A stretch of DNA of 64,000 bases. Origin: JANQHO01 sp965218075 (GTDB taxonomy: Bacteria > Bacteroidota > Bacteroidia > Flavobacteriales > Schleiferiaceae). Where the stretch lies: the NCBI GenBank assembly GCA_965218075.1, contig CBDCJZ010000003.1, positions 1,178,001-1,242,000 of the forward strand, given 5' to 3'. Made by a program: the position numbers and the translations under genes. The notes under the pieces are model-generated. The model worked only from the letters and a program-made list of their open reading frames with translations, searched no databases and was not told the DNA's origin. Below, piece by piece: positions 29,271 through 37,580 of the stretch. Numbering within the stretch: the stretch's first letter is position 1; each line of letters starts with the position of its first letter.

Positions 29271-29876
29271 TCAATGCTCAGTTGATGATATTGTATCGGA
29301 AATTTTGGCATAGCTAGCCTCACATTCCGAACGGACACCTTCGCGCATAATAACTCTTTTGACAGTCAGAAATAGTATTTTCAGATCAAGCCAAACACTT
29401 CGATTATCCACATACCAGATATCTAGCTTGAATTTTTCTTCCCAAGAAATAGCGTTGCGGCCATTGACTTGTGCCCAACCTGTAATACCAGGGAAAACTT
29501 CATGACGACGCATTTGTTCTTTTGAATAAAGAGATAGATATTCAGACTTAAAAGGCCGAGGACCTACTATAGACATATTTCTGATAATTACATTCCAAAT
29601 TGAAGGCAATTCATCGAGACTTGTTTTTCTTAAAAATTTTCCAAATCTTGTCAAGCGCTTTTCATCAGGAAGTAGATTACCAATAGAATCCCGTTTGTTG
29701 CTCATAGTTCTAAACTTTATAATATTAAACGCTTCTCCACTTTTACCTCCGCGTGATTGTGAGAAAAAAATGGGGTTACCTAACATGATTAAGGTCGCTA
29801 CGTAGATTATTACAAAAGCAGGCATCCAAAAAGGCAATAGAATGGATATACATAACAAATCAAATAGTTTTTTCAT
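29271..29876 (-). CDS. undecaprenyl-phosphate sugar phosphotransferase (Bac_transf family)
   Basis: A 201-residue monotopic initiating glycosyltransferase that moves a sugar-1-phosphate from a nucleotide sugar to undecaprenyl phosphate. The N-terminal reentrant hydrophobic helix (MKKLFDLLCISILLPFWMP) precedes the catalytic block FNIIKFRTM, LRKTSLDELPSIWNV, MSIVGPRPF and PGITGWAQVNGRN. It is the short single-domain form found at the start of capsule or exopolysaccharide pathways. It begins inside the end of the preceding gene (17-base overlap), so it is translationally coupled. It is intact although nearby glycan genes are dead. Confidence 0.9.
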   Translation of the reverse strand: MKKLFDLLCISILLPFWMPAFVIIYVATLIMLGNPIFFSQSRGGKSGEAFNIIKFRTMSNKRDSIGNLLPDEKRLTRFGKFLRKTSLDELPSIWNVIIRNMSIVGPRPFKSEYLSLYSKEQMRRHEVFPGITGWAQVNGRNAISWEEKFKLDIWYVDNRSVWLDLKILFLTVKRVIMREGVRSECEASYAKISDTISSTEH

Positions 29877-30609
29877 AATCTCTTATATAATCGAAAACTG
29901 AAAGGATGTTCTCATCTTTCGTAGCTGTTAGAATTGTTGCCACTACAGATGATGGTTGAAAAGAAAAGTCGAGAAGTTCTTTAGTTGTTTTGCTTATTTT
30001 CCCAGTCTGAAAAGGGCGTAACGTATAAACTTGTTTCTCAAGGATTCTACACTTTTCAAGGCTCGAATTATATTCTTGCTCATTCGGATTGCAATAGACA
30101 ATTAAGCCATCTATTACACTTGCGTCTAAGATTGTATCAGCAAATTGTGTGCTATAGGGGAAGCACATAACATTTATTATATTGTCTTGGTTCTTTTCAG
30201 TAGCAAAACTTTCTATAAAAATAGATTGGTTTCGGTGAAATTCTTCGATACGTCTACAGTCGTTGTCTAAATCTTTACGCCACATCCATTGTATAGTATG
30301 AATTGAATTAGAGCCAAGTAAGCGTTTATAAGTTTCAATTTTGTAGTGAAGACGTTCTGGAGAAAAGCCATCATCGTCAAAAGAAGGTTCAGCTAGTTTC
30401 ACGACATGCTTAAATGTGATATTTCTTTGCTTCAAACGCCTAAGAACCTCGCAAAGCATAGGAAAAGATTCATATTCGATTGATGAATGGATTATGCCAA
30501 TACCATTATCTTTTAGCCGGATGAAAAATCCTTCCCAAAAATGAGACTCAGACGAATGTTCAAGCATTCGCATCGTCCCCCATATAATCTTTCTTGCCAC
30601 TTTCATCAC
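29860..30609 (-). CDS. aldo/keto reductase-like protein, divergent
   Basis: 249 residues. Weak but repeated resemblance to the aldo/keto reductase TIM barrel: NGIGIIHSSIEY near the start, YKIETYKRLLGSNSIHTIQW in the middle (compare the family's sub-barrel LxxDYIDLxQ), LRPFQTGK, and a C-terminal SSVVATILTATKDENI like the family's NADPH-binding end. The classical catalytic tetrad is not clearly present, so the enzyme may bind nucleotide sugars differently or be inactive as a reductase. It overlaps the dioxygenase by four bases upstream and the sugar transferase by 17 downstream, so all three act together. Confidence 0.5.
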   Translation of the reverse strand: MMKVARKIIWGTMRMLEHSSESHFWEGFFIRLKDNGIGIIHSSIEYESFPMLCEVLRRLKQRNITFKHVVKLAEPSFDDDGFSPERLHYKIETYKRLLGSNSIHTIQWMWRKDLDNDCRRIEEFHRNQSIFIESFATEKNQDNIINVMCFPYSTQFADTILDASVIDGLIVYCNPNEQEYNSSLEKCRILEKQVYTLRPFQTGKISKTTKELLDFSFQPSSVVATILTATKDENILSVFDYIRDYEKTI

Positions 30610-31385
30610 AAACCTTCACCGATGGCTACTGCACACTTCCAGATAAATCGTTCGGAGACTTTTGTTGCTTTAAATGCATTTCGTCCATGTAACACTTCAT
30701 CATCTTTCCATATCACAGCATCACATGGAGTTAACTTGACTTCAAGTATATTCATTTTGATGGATTTAGAAGTCAGCAAGTAATTTTGGAAATTTCTAGC
30801 AATCTTCTTCTTGTAACCAGGTATATCATCTTTAACACAATAATAATTCCAATTCACGAACCATCTTCCTTTTTTTTGGTAAAGCGGCTTTTCAGAGCGA
30901 GAGTCTCCAGATCGTTCATGCTGAATGGTTTCAGTCGTTACTTCTTTGAAAAGCGATGGGTGGTTTATACTAAGATCATTTGAAATTAATTCACTATCAA
31001 CAAATGTTGTTTCCCCTCCTTCATCGGAATTCGCTACGCAACATAATAGTGTAGTTGGGAAATTAGGAATGTAGCTGCCATCTGTATGCAGCGGTTGAGC
31101 GTTTGAAGAATGACGATATGCGTTAGGAATATTTGGGTCATACCGCACCTCTGTCCATACTTTTCCTGTACGTTGTTTATTCCTAGAACCAATCCTTGCA
31201 TCCTCTGCAAGTGGTTTTTTTTTGCCAAGGTATGAAATTAAAACATCATAAAATTCCCTGACATCTCGAATTTTCTCACCTGAGCGAAAAATAAAAACTT
31301 TTTTTTCCGGACCATCCCACGCATCTAGGAATTCTCGACAAGCCTGGCGTCTATTCTCATATGTTATTAAGGTCTCAAACAGCAT
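30606..31385 (-). CDS. TauD/TfdA-like Fe(II)/2-oxoglutarate dioxygenase
   Basis: A 259-residue non-haem iron dioxygenase. The metal-binding HxD is in PLHTDGSY, the distal His in VLHGRNAF, and the 2-oxoglutarate-binding Arg in SERFIW. Family members hydroxylate or cleave small organic acids and sulfonates; next to a sugar transferase, a role in tailoring a glycan building block is plausible but inferred. Upstream there is an AGGAGG Shine-Dalgarno sequence 11 bases before the ATG, unusual in this genome and a hint of transfer. It is the first gene of the three-gene cassette. Confidence 0.82.
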   Translation of the reverse strand: MLFETLITYENRRQACREFLDAWDGPEKKVFIFRSGEKIRDVREFYDVLISYLGKKKPLAEDARIGSRNKQRTGKVWTEVRYDPNIPNAYRHSSNAQPLHTDGSYIPNFPTTLLCCVANSDEGGETTFVDSELISNDLSINHPSLFKEVTTETIQHERSGDSRSEKPLYQKKGRWFVNWNYYCVKDDIPGYKKKIARNFQNYLLTSKSIKMNILEVKLTPCDAVIWKDDEVLHGRNAFKATKVSERFIWKCAVAIGEGL

Positions 31386-31843
31386 TTTGATTATACCCTC
31401 CTAACTGCTAATTAAAAGTCAAGGGCTGAACTGTATCCAAATAATTTATGGATAGCCTTCAGCTAAACATAGCTAATAATTTCAACCATCCAACAAATTG
31501 CAATAATACAATAAGCTGCAATAATAGATTATCCCACTTAAACAAACTAATTGCTAACTACCGAGCATTTTCACTCATCATAAATTAGCTCATTCCGACT
31601 GGATGTTGTATTCTACTAGCGTATCGGCAAAAGCTATAGAATCGTCAGGTGACGCAATAAGCATATAAAAGATTGTGAAAAGACTATTTGACTTATCATG
31701 TATATCCATTCTATTGCCTTTTTGGATACCTGCTTTTGTAATGATCTTAATCATATTCCACTATCCTGTTTTAAAAAAGGGGAAACTATGGGTTAAAAAA
31801 GGAAACCTTTTCTACTTTGGCTTGTGAACTTATTGATTACACT
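31386..31843. other. gene-free stretch with an rseP fragment
   Basis: About 460 bases upstream of the cassette. Bases 31745-31822 match an internal part of rseP (28615-28698), followed at once by the end of the secreted-protein gene. The rest holds nothing recognisable. Confidence 0.6.
31745..31822 (-). repeat. duplicated fragment of rseP
   Basis: Corresponds to rseP bases 28615-28698 with small indels; the best block is the shared CTATGGGTTAAAAAAG / CCATGGGTTAAAAAAG and TTTTCTACTTTGG. About 150 bases of the rseP 5' end (28699-28850) are missing from this copy. It forms the other arm of the duplication around the cassette. Confidence 0.6.
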
Positions 31844-33565
31844 TCACTTATCTGGGTAATATTTCTCTACCAATTCTGAGGCTTTAATCTTTATCCTTTC
31901 TTCTGTATCCCATTCCGATAGGCGTTTAAAGGTGTCCTTAAGTTTACGCTGGGCTACAGGCTTGAGATTTTGGGCTTTATTCAAAGCTTTTAAACGTATA
32001 AATGCGTTTGCATTATCCATGGCTATTCCCAAAACAGTAGAAAAGAGATTTTCATTTTTTGTTTCTAACAGTTCTACTAAGGCCCTTTCTCTTTTTTCTT
32101 CTTTCTTAGCATTCATAAGCATATAAAGATGATAGGCATCTGGCTTATTTTCCCGTATGAAGCCGGGAAAATATTCCCCAGCAAAAACTTCTGCTGATCG
32201 CGGAGATTCCCAGAGCGCTATTATGATAGTGTCCTTAGGTAAAGCACGAACTACAAAGGATTGATTAACTACAGTATCCTTAAGATAAACACTCAGTAGA
32301 AGAAGGGATGAATAAGCTTGAGCGTTAATAGTATCTTGTTCGATTGTGATAAACAGTCCTTTTTTTGAGTCTATATAACGATAATTAATTTCAAACTGAG
32401 GCAGTTTTCCAGATAGGATTAAATCTTTTGAAAAATCTTTAATTATTGAATCAGTAATATGTTGAGAGTGAGCAGCTAATATCTCACCGATCTCCTTTTT
32501 CCAATAGTGGAGGTGGGTTTGTGCTGTAATTTTAGAAATAGAAACACTGACCGAGTCGGGCCATTTGTCGAGAATGGTTTCGGATAACCAGCTTTTTTCG
32601 TGTTCTTTGATATTCCACTCTAAATTTAGCATTGAAGCCTTTAAAGTATCATTCTTGCTGGCTAATAAAGCCATTATTTGCTCCTGTTGAAAGACTTTCC
32701 TGCTTACGGCTCTTTCGATATCTTCATATTGTAAATAAAACTCTAAATCCGGGCCTTTGTTTGACAATTTATCAATTAAATCGATCAGACTGTCGTTTAT
32801 TATTAGGTTTGTTTTATCCTTATAAAAATCAAAGCTTTTTTCCAAATTTTCTCTTAGCGTAATTCGTTTAGAGGCCGCTGGATATATCAAATTAACGTCC
32901 TCTAGAGGGTCGTCTTCCGTTTCTTTTATCTGAAAACCTTCGAAATTGCCAACTCTAATAAAGAATTTTCTCAATGGTTTCTCGTCTTTTGTTGACCAGT
33001 AATGACTTATGCTATTCCCATTTACAGTTATAAACTCAAGCTCTCCCATACAGATGCTATTTACCTCGGTGGGAAAACTGATATTAGTTTTGATATAGGC
33101 TTGCTGATTATTTAGAGATGGGAAAAAATTAAAGGATAAATCCTGATCTACATCCATAAAAACATTGGGATTAAGAGCCAAAATATTATTGATATTGTCG
33201 TAGATAGCTATGTCTATCTGAGCGGGTATTTTAAACCGGTAACTAAATTTGAGTTTGAGTTTATCTCCTTTATGATAGAGTTTATCCAATTTGATATGTA
33301 ACCTCCCTTTTTCATGCTTAAACTCAAAATGACTTTTATCTCTTCCTTCTACTTTCCTTATCTGACTGATCGGATGATTGGCAAAATTGAAATCGAGCTT
33401 ATCTGAAGTTTCCCTAAATTCCAACAGCAAACTGCTTTCCGACTTGTGGTTTTGGTCTTTCAAATCTTCTATCCAAATAGAAAAAACGATTTCTTTAATT
33501 TCTATTGTTTGGGCTTCTATTATCACTCCTTGAAGAAAGAGAAGAAAAATGAGGGGTTTTTCCAT
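31844..33565 (-). CDS. secreted protein of unknown function (M1-aminopeptidase-N-domain-like, HEAT-like C-terminus)
   Basis: About 573 residues. The frame opens at 33589, but the second Met at 33565 starts a proper signal peptide (MEKPLIFLLFLQGVIIEAQ). The first 230 residues form a beta-rich region (LKLKFSYRFKIPAQ, FNFFPSLNNQQAYIKTNISFP, ISHYWSTKDEKPLRKFFI) that resembles the N-terminal domain of M1 aminopeptidases. No HExxH zinc motif is present, so it is not a typical peptidase. The C-terminus has HEAT-like helices. Its stop region is duplicated at 28851-28897. Function unknown. Confidence 0.65.
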   Translation of the reverse strand: MEKPLIFLLFLQGVIIEAQTIEIKEIVFSIWIEDLKDQNHKSESSLLLEFRETSDKLDFNFANHPISQIRKVEGRDKSHFEFKHEKGRLHIKLDKLYHKGDKLKLKFSYRFKIPAQIDIAIYDNINNILALNPNVFMDVDQDLSFNFFPSLNNQQAYIKTNISFPTEVNSICMGELEFITVNGNSISHYWSTKDEKPLRKFFIRVGNFEGFQIKETEDDPLEDVNLIYPAASKRITLRENLEKSFDFYKDKTNLIINDSLIDLIDKLSNKGPDLEFYLQYEDIERAVSRKVFQQEQIMALLASKNDTLKASMLNLEWNIKEHEKSWLSETILDKWPDSVSVSISKITAQTHLHYWKKEIGEILAAHSQHITDSIIKDFSKDLILSGKLPQFEINYRYIDSKKGLFITIEQDTINAQAYSSLLLLSVYLKDTVVNQSFVVRALPKDTIIIALWESPRSAEVFAGEYFPGFIRENKPDAYHLYMLMNAKKEEKRERALVELLETKNENLFSTVLGIAMDNANAFIRLKALNKAQNLKPVAQRKLKDTFKRLSEWDTEERIKIKASELVEKYYPDK

Positions 33566-33615
33566 GGTAAGGTGTAAATTGACCGCCAAACTTACACGAC
33601 TTTACAATTTTTTAG

Positions 33616-34113
33616 ATGTACGAGATAATTTCAGGAAAAGACTCTTTTGAGATAAAACTTGCTTCCGAAAAAAAAGCGGAATTAAACGGACAAATAAGAG
33701 AAATAGACATAGCAGGAGAAAATGGCTGTTTTCATGTTATACAAGATCATAAAGGCTATCTTCTTGAAGTGATTTCAGCCGACTATAAAGTAAAGCTTTT
33801 CACCATTAAAGTCAATAACAATATCTACACTCTTGAAGTTAAGGACAAGTTTGACTTTCTATTGGAAAAACTGGGTATGGAAAATCTAAGCATGCCTGCT
33901 TTGAACAATCTTAAATCTCCCATGCCTGGTCTAGTGTTGTCAATAGAAGTTACGCCGGGACAAATGGTTAAAAAAGGGGATTCGTTATTGGTGCTGGAGG
34001 CCATGAAAATGGAAAATGTTCTAAAGGCCTTTAGCAATGGAATAGTCAAAAAAGTGCTGGCAGAATCTGGTAAAATAGTAGAGAAAAACCAAACTCTGAT
34101 AGAGTTTCAATAG
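33616..34113 (+). CDS. biotin/lipoyl carrier protein (acyl-CoA carboxylase BCCP-type)
   Basis: A 165-residue protein whose last 75 residues form a biotinyl domain: SPMPGLVLSIEVTPGQMVKKGD, then EAMKMEN with the biotin-accepting Lys near residue 131, then FSNGIVKKVLAESGKIVE. It would carry carboxybiotin between biotin carboxylase and a carboxyltransferase, probably for propionyl- or another acyl-CoA. The N-terminal 90 residues are a beta-rich adaptor region as seen in Bacteroidota BCCP-like proteins. The partner subunits are not in this window. It reads divergently from the secreted-protein gene. Confidence 0.85.
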   Translation: MYEIISGKDSFEIKLASEKKAELNGQIREIDIAGENGCFHVIQDHKGYLLEVISADYKVKLFTIKVNNNIYTLEVKDKFDFLLEKLGMENLSMPALNNLKSPMPGLVLSIEVTPGQMVKKGDSLLVLEAMKMENVLKAFSNGIVKKVLAESGKIVEKNQTLIEFQ

Positions 34114-34257
34114 ACTTTACCTAAAGACGGACTACTACAAAATTTCCAAAAACATCGACTAAATCAAACTGAGATTTCTATTGATGTTTTTTGATATCTC
34201 ACTAGCTAAAAGGGAATGAAGTATACGAGATTAGGGCGATCTATTATCATTTTTGAT

Positions 34258-35181
34258 CTATCCCAAGACTATTTCAAATTGGGTGAGATTGATAAATTCC
34301 TGCACTCTTTGTCGCATGATTTCGTCTTTGACCTCAGCTATTCGTTTGGTGCCAAATTTTTCAACGCAAAAAGAAGCAAGTGCCGAACCATAAATAACAG
34401 CTCGTTTCATGTTGTTAAAAGAAATGTTTTTGGTCTTAGCCAAATAGCCGATAAAACCACCAGCGAAGGTATCCCCTGCACCGGTGGGGTCAAGTACTTC
34501 TTCTAAAGGAAGAGCCGGGGCATAGAACAACTCCGAAGGGCCAAACAATAATACTCCATGTTCTCCCTTTTTGATAATGAGGTATTTAGGCCCCATTTCA
34601 AATATTTTTTTAGCCGCTTTTACCAAAGAGTACTCCCCACTTAATTGTCTGACTTCTTCATCATTGACGGTAAGAACATCTATCATTTTCAAGACTTCTA
34701 TCAATTCATCCCAGTTATTATCCATCCAAAAATTCATAGTGTCCATAACCACCAGTTTGGGACGAATTTTCATTTGCTGCAAAACTGACTTTTGAACTAT
34801 TGGGGTAAGATTGCCCAGCATCAGAAATTCACTTTTCTGCCACTTTTCAAGTATAACTGGTTTAAAGTCTGCCAAAACATTCATCTGAATATTCAATGTA
34901 TCGCGGGTATTCATGTCTTTGTAATAGCGGCCTTTCCAGAAAAAGGTTTTACCCCCTTTTACTATCTCTATACCTTCGGTAGCGATGCCTTTGCTTTTAA
35001 AATTATCTAGATAATCCTGAGGGAAGTCCCCTCCAACTATTGAAACTAGGCGGATGTTATTTATAAAGTTAGCTGCAGACAAGCTGGCGTAAATGCCTGA
35101 TCCACCCAAGACTCTACCAGATTCTCCGAAAGGGGTTATCAATTCGTCAAAGGCTGTCGTACCCGCTATTAAAAGATTCAT
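34258..35181 (-). CDS. PfkB/ribokinase-family sugar kinase
   Basis: A 307-residue carbohydrate or nucleoside kinase. N-terminal VLGGSGIYASLSAANF (the substrate-lid region) and C-terminal DPTGAGDTFAGGFIGYL, with the catalytic Asp and anion hole, are the two PfkB signatures. The substrate (ribose, fructose derivative or adenosine-type nucleoside) cannot be told from sequence. It is monocistronic, immediately upstream of the divergent tRNA-Asn gene, and lies at the edge of conserved sequence before the integration site. Confidence 0.88.
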   Translation of the reverse strand: MNLLIAGTTAFDELITPFGESGRVLGGSGIYASLSAANFINNIRLVSIVGGDFPQDYLDNFKSKGIATEGIEIVKGGKTFFWKGRYYKDMNTRDTLNIQMNVLADFKPVILEKWQKSEFLMLGNLTPIVQKSVLQQMKIRPKLVVMDTMNFWMDNNWDELIEVLKMIDVLTVNDEEVRQLSGEYSLVKAAKKIFEMGPKYLIIKKGEHGVLLFGPSELFYAPALPLEEVLDPTGAGDTFAGGFIGYLAKTKNISFNNMKRAVIYGSALASFCVEKFGTKRIAEVKDEIMRQRVQEFINLTQFEIVLG

Positions 35182-35214
35182 TTTTTTCTTTTAAAATTTA
35201 CCACAAATATTATA

Positions 35215-35222
35215 TACCTTCG
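35215..35222 (+). promoter_or_regulatory. putative -7 promoter element of tRNA-Asn
   Basis: TACCTTCG fits the Bacteroidota -7 consensus (TAnnTTTG with one change), 46 bases before the tRNA. Confidence 0.4.
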
Positions 35223-35267
35223 CAGGAAGCAGGTTAAGCATAACACCTCATTTTTTAGAATTAACAT

Positions 35268-35341
35268 TCCTCCTTAGCTCAGTTGGCTAGAGCATCTGAC
35301 TGTTAATCAGAGGGTCCTTGGTTCGAGCCCAAGAGGAGGAG
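35268..35341 (+). tRNA. tRNA-Asn (anticodon GUU)
   Basis: A complete cloverleaf: acceptor arm TCCTCCT/AGGAGGA, D-arm TAGCTCAGTTGGCTAGAGC, anticodon stem TCTGA/TCAGA with loop CTGTTAA (anticodon GTT at 35302-35304), and T-arm CTTGG-TTCGAGC-CCAAG, with discriminator G at 35341. CCA is not encoded, as usual in Bacteroidota. Its anticodon-arm region recurs 2.3 kb downstream at 37581, which makes this the attachment site of an integrated element. Confidence 0.95.
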
Positions 35342-35367
35342 CAAGCGAAACCGCTACACTAATTAAA

Positions 35368-35399
35368 GCCCTTCACATATGTGAGGGGTTTTTTCTTTT
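35368..35399 (+). terminator. rho-independent terminator after tRNA-Asn
   Basis: GCCCTTCACA-TA-TGTGAGGGGT hairpin followed by TTTTTCTTTT, 27 bases after the tRNA. It fits termination of the tRNA transcript. Confidence 0.6.
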
Positions 35400-35440
35400 C
35401 CGTTCCTTAGCAAGGATCTTATCACTAAAGTAGTAATTTT

Positions 35441-35459
35441 TGGCAACTATATGGCAACT
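35441..35459 (+). repeat. direct repeat, candidate integrase arm site (left)
   Basis: TGGCAACTATATGGCAACT is a tandem pair of TGGCA(A)CT-like units, 100 bases from the tRNA end. A matching pair in the same orientation lies at 37493-37510 near the other end of the element. Such paired sites inside the ends of tRNA-integrated elements are typical of tyrosine-recombinase arm binding. Confidence 0.45.
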
Positions 35460-35497
35460 GCTATAAATAGATAATAATATAGGATTAAAGGATTTAA

Positions 35498-35710
35498 TTA
35501 GTTACATTCATTAGCTACCCATTTAGCTGCATTTGTATACCCTAAGCTTGCAGCTTTTTTCCAATCAGCACAAGCACCATTTAAATCTCCAATAATTTCT
35601 TTTGCAACCCCTCTGTTTACATAAGCATAAGTATAGTCAGGGTCAAGTTCTATAGCTTTAGTATAGTCACTAATAGTTCCGTTGTAGTCTATTATTTCTT
35701 TTTTTGCCAT
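35498..35710 (-). CDS. TPR-repeat protein, short
   Basis: 70 residues holding one and a half TPR/Sel1-like repeats: DYTKAIELDPDYTYAYVNRG and the ending GACADWKKAASLGYTNAAKW, common in Bacteroidota TPR proteins. It overlaps the end of the secreted repeat protein by 19 bases in another frame (both read through the QKKK/MAKKE junction). It may therefore be the frameshifted C-terminus of that gene rather than a separate one. It is cargo of the tRNA-integrated element. Confidence 0.55.
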   Translation of the reverse strand: MAKKEIIDYNGTISDYTKAIELDPDYTYAYVNRGVAKEIIGDLNGACADWKKAASLGYTNAAKWVANECN

Positions 35711-36873
35711 ACCTCTTGATTCTGTTTTTTTCGTCTTCTAAAAGCTTTTCTTTTTTGAAATAAAGGGGAGTCCATATCAACTTTGTAAAAACCGGAAATC
35801 TCTTTTTCAGATCCATCTTCAAGAATATAGAACGCATCTACCCATCCGTAAAATTTAAACATACCTTTATGAGGTAATAGCTTTATTGAAACATAAGATC
35901 CTAATAACCCAATACCCACCAAGTCATCTAGGTCATCTTCAATCGCTGATTTTAATTCAGACATACTAGATGTGGTTAGCTTTTCGTTTTGTACAGTTTC
36001 GAGTAGTTTGTTAAGCTCTAATTTTATTACTGCTTTTAAAGGGGAGTCCATATCAACTTCGTAAAAACCGGAAATCTTTTTTTCAGATCCATCTTCAAGA
36101 ATATAGAACGCATCTACCCATCCGTAAGATTTAAACATACCTTTATGAGGTAATAGCTTTATTGAAACATAAGATTTGCCCGTACCTTCTAACCCAATAC
36201 CCAGGTCATCTAGGTCATCTTCAATCGCTGATTTTAATTTAGACATACTAGATGTGGTTAGCTTTTCGTTTTGTACAGTTTTGAGTAGTTTGTTAAGCTC
36301 TAATTTTTTTACTGCTTTTAATTCGTTTTTAATTTTCCTTTCTGACTCTACTATAGAAATTACATCTTCCATATCTGGTAAAACAAAATCAATTGCTTTT
36401 GCGCTTCCTGATAATGAAAAAGAAAGGTCATTGCTTCCATAATCATCTGAAGTTCTTACAGAAACTTTAGAGGCTAATTTCAGCTTTTTAATAAACTCGT
36501 ATTTACTTATTTTATTATCGGAATTAGGGTCATTAAATTCAGTTAAAAACAAAATTTTACCATCAGTAGAATAACTAAAATCGTAAGTAGAGTATATAAC
36601 ACCTGGCTCATTATCAAATACCCACAAAATTCTAACGTCAGTATCTTCTTGAAAATATCCGGCTCCAGAAATATAAAAATTTACCGAATTACTATTTTCA
36701 AATTTATTTATTGCTAATGATGGCTCATTGTAAGGAAATTCGCTTCCCGAGCCTCGAACGTAAGAAGTTTTATACTTTCCGTCAAAATCTGAATCTCCTG
36801 ATGTGTATCCCCAAGTTTGAGCATTAACACATATTCCGGCTAATAAAGCGAATGTAAATAGTAGTTTTTTCAT
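35692..36873 (-). CDS. secreted protein with internal tandem duplication, unknown function
   Basis: 393 residues with a clear signal peptide (MKKLLFTFALLAGICVNAQ). Residues 20-180 are a beta-rich region without a recognised family. Residues 186-279 and 280-371 are near-identical repeats of about 93 residues (ELNKLL..VQNEKLTTSSMS, then IKLLPHKGMFK..YGWVDAFYI, then SGFY.VDMDSPL). The DNA repeats (36318-36037 and 36036-35761) are almost the same, so the duplication is recent. The end runs into the overlapping TPR frame. It is cargo of the integrated element; no role can be assigned. Confidence 0.6.
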   Translation of the reverse strand: MKKLLFTFALLAGICVNAQTWGYTSGDSDFDGKYKTSYVRGSGSEFPYNEPSLAINKFENSNSVNFYISGAGYFQEDTDVRILWVFDNEPGVIYSTYDFSYSTDGKILFLTEFNDPNSDNKISKYEFIKKLKLASKVSVRTSDDYGSNDLSFSLSGSAKAIDFVLPDMEDVISIVESERKIKNELKAVKKLELNKLLKTVQNEKLTTSSMSKLKSAIEDDLDDLGIGLEGTGKSYVSIKLLPHKGMFKSYGWVDAFYILEDGSEKKISGFYEVDMDSPLKAVIKLELNKLLETVQNEKLTTSSMSELKSAIEDDLDDLVGIGLLGSYVSIKLLPHKGMFKFYGWVDAFYILEDGSEKEISGFYKVDMDSPLFQKRKAFRRRKKQNQEVWQKKK

Positions 36874-36988
36874 AATTAGTTTATTTATATACTTTTAAGT
36901 TAATAATAAGTAACTTAGATAGCTGCAAATTATTAAAAGACATTTAAATTTCTATTAAATTACTTCTACAGTAAAGTGTTTGTTTTGT

Positions 36989-37210
36989 TTAGTCTCTATG
37001 GTGTTCGGTTTGTAGTTTAGGAACCGTATAGTTTATTAGTATTCTAAGAAAGGCTATACGTTCGCTATTTGTAAGCTCGTCTGTGTTTATCTCGTTTAGT
37101 GTTTTAGTAGCTAAGTCGCTAAGTTTTTGTCTTATTTCGCTTGAATGTTTAGCCTTACCTCGTTTAGATTTCTTTCCGGCCACTCTAGCTGTTTCGCTAT
37201 TAAATCCCAT
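36989..37210 (-). CDS. small phage terminase-small-subunit-like protein
   Basis: 73 residues beginning MGFNSETARVAGKKSKRGK, a pattern typical of short phage or mobile-element proteins annotated as terminase small subunit-like (MGFN..TAR.AGKKS..G), followed by helices ending in TVPKLQTEH. DNA binding is probable but not shown. It lies inside the tRNA-Asn element and supports its mobile origin. Short, so moderate confidence. Confidence 0.55.
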   Translation of the reverse strand: MGFNSETARVAGKKSKRGKAKHSSEIRQKLSDLATKTLNEINTDELTNSERIAFLRILINYTVPKLQTEHHRD

Positions 37211-37580
37211 ATGCTATTTTATGTTAGTCTAACTACATAACGAAAGTATTTTAAGATTTGTAGTTTCGAAAAGACATAGCTATTGCGTATACAGTTATCA
37301 TACAACGGCTAAGGAATATAATATATACTAGCACAGTAGGAAAGTAGACAAACCCACTACCCACCAAAGGTGCAGTTATAAAATGTATTAAGTCACGCGA
37401 TAATTATTAACATTAAGTCTTAGTTTCGCACAATGAAAATACGCTTAAATTCTAGGCATATGGGATACGAGAGACTAGAATTTGGCACTTATTTGGCAAT
37501 TTACTTAAACAACTATTATTTAAGATATTGCTAAGTAGTTGGCGCTCAGTTGTTAGTAAGCTTTGCTTCGTCGAAGACAA
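37211..37580. other. gene-free right end of the tRNA-integrated element
   Basis: About 370 bases with the right-hand pair of TGGCA repeats (37493-37510) and otherwise no gene. It may contain an origin or excision sequences, but no recognised motif is visible. Confidence 0.4.
37493..37510 (+). repeat. direct repeat, candidate integrase arm site (right)
   Basis: TGGCACTTATTTGGCAAT, the counterpart of the pair at 35441-35459 in the same orientation and with similar spacing, 70 bases before the tRNA half-copy. Confidence 0.45.

Noticed and set aside
31386..31420. TTGACT...TATAAT as a sigma70 promoter for the dioxygenase cassette
   Set aside because: The spacing is 21 bases and the -10-like box lies between the ribosome site and the start codon, so it cannot serve this gene as a normal promoter.
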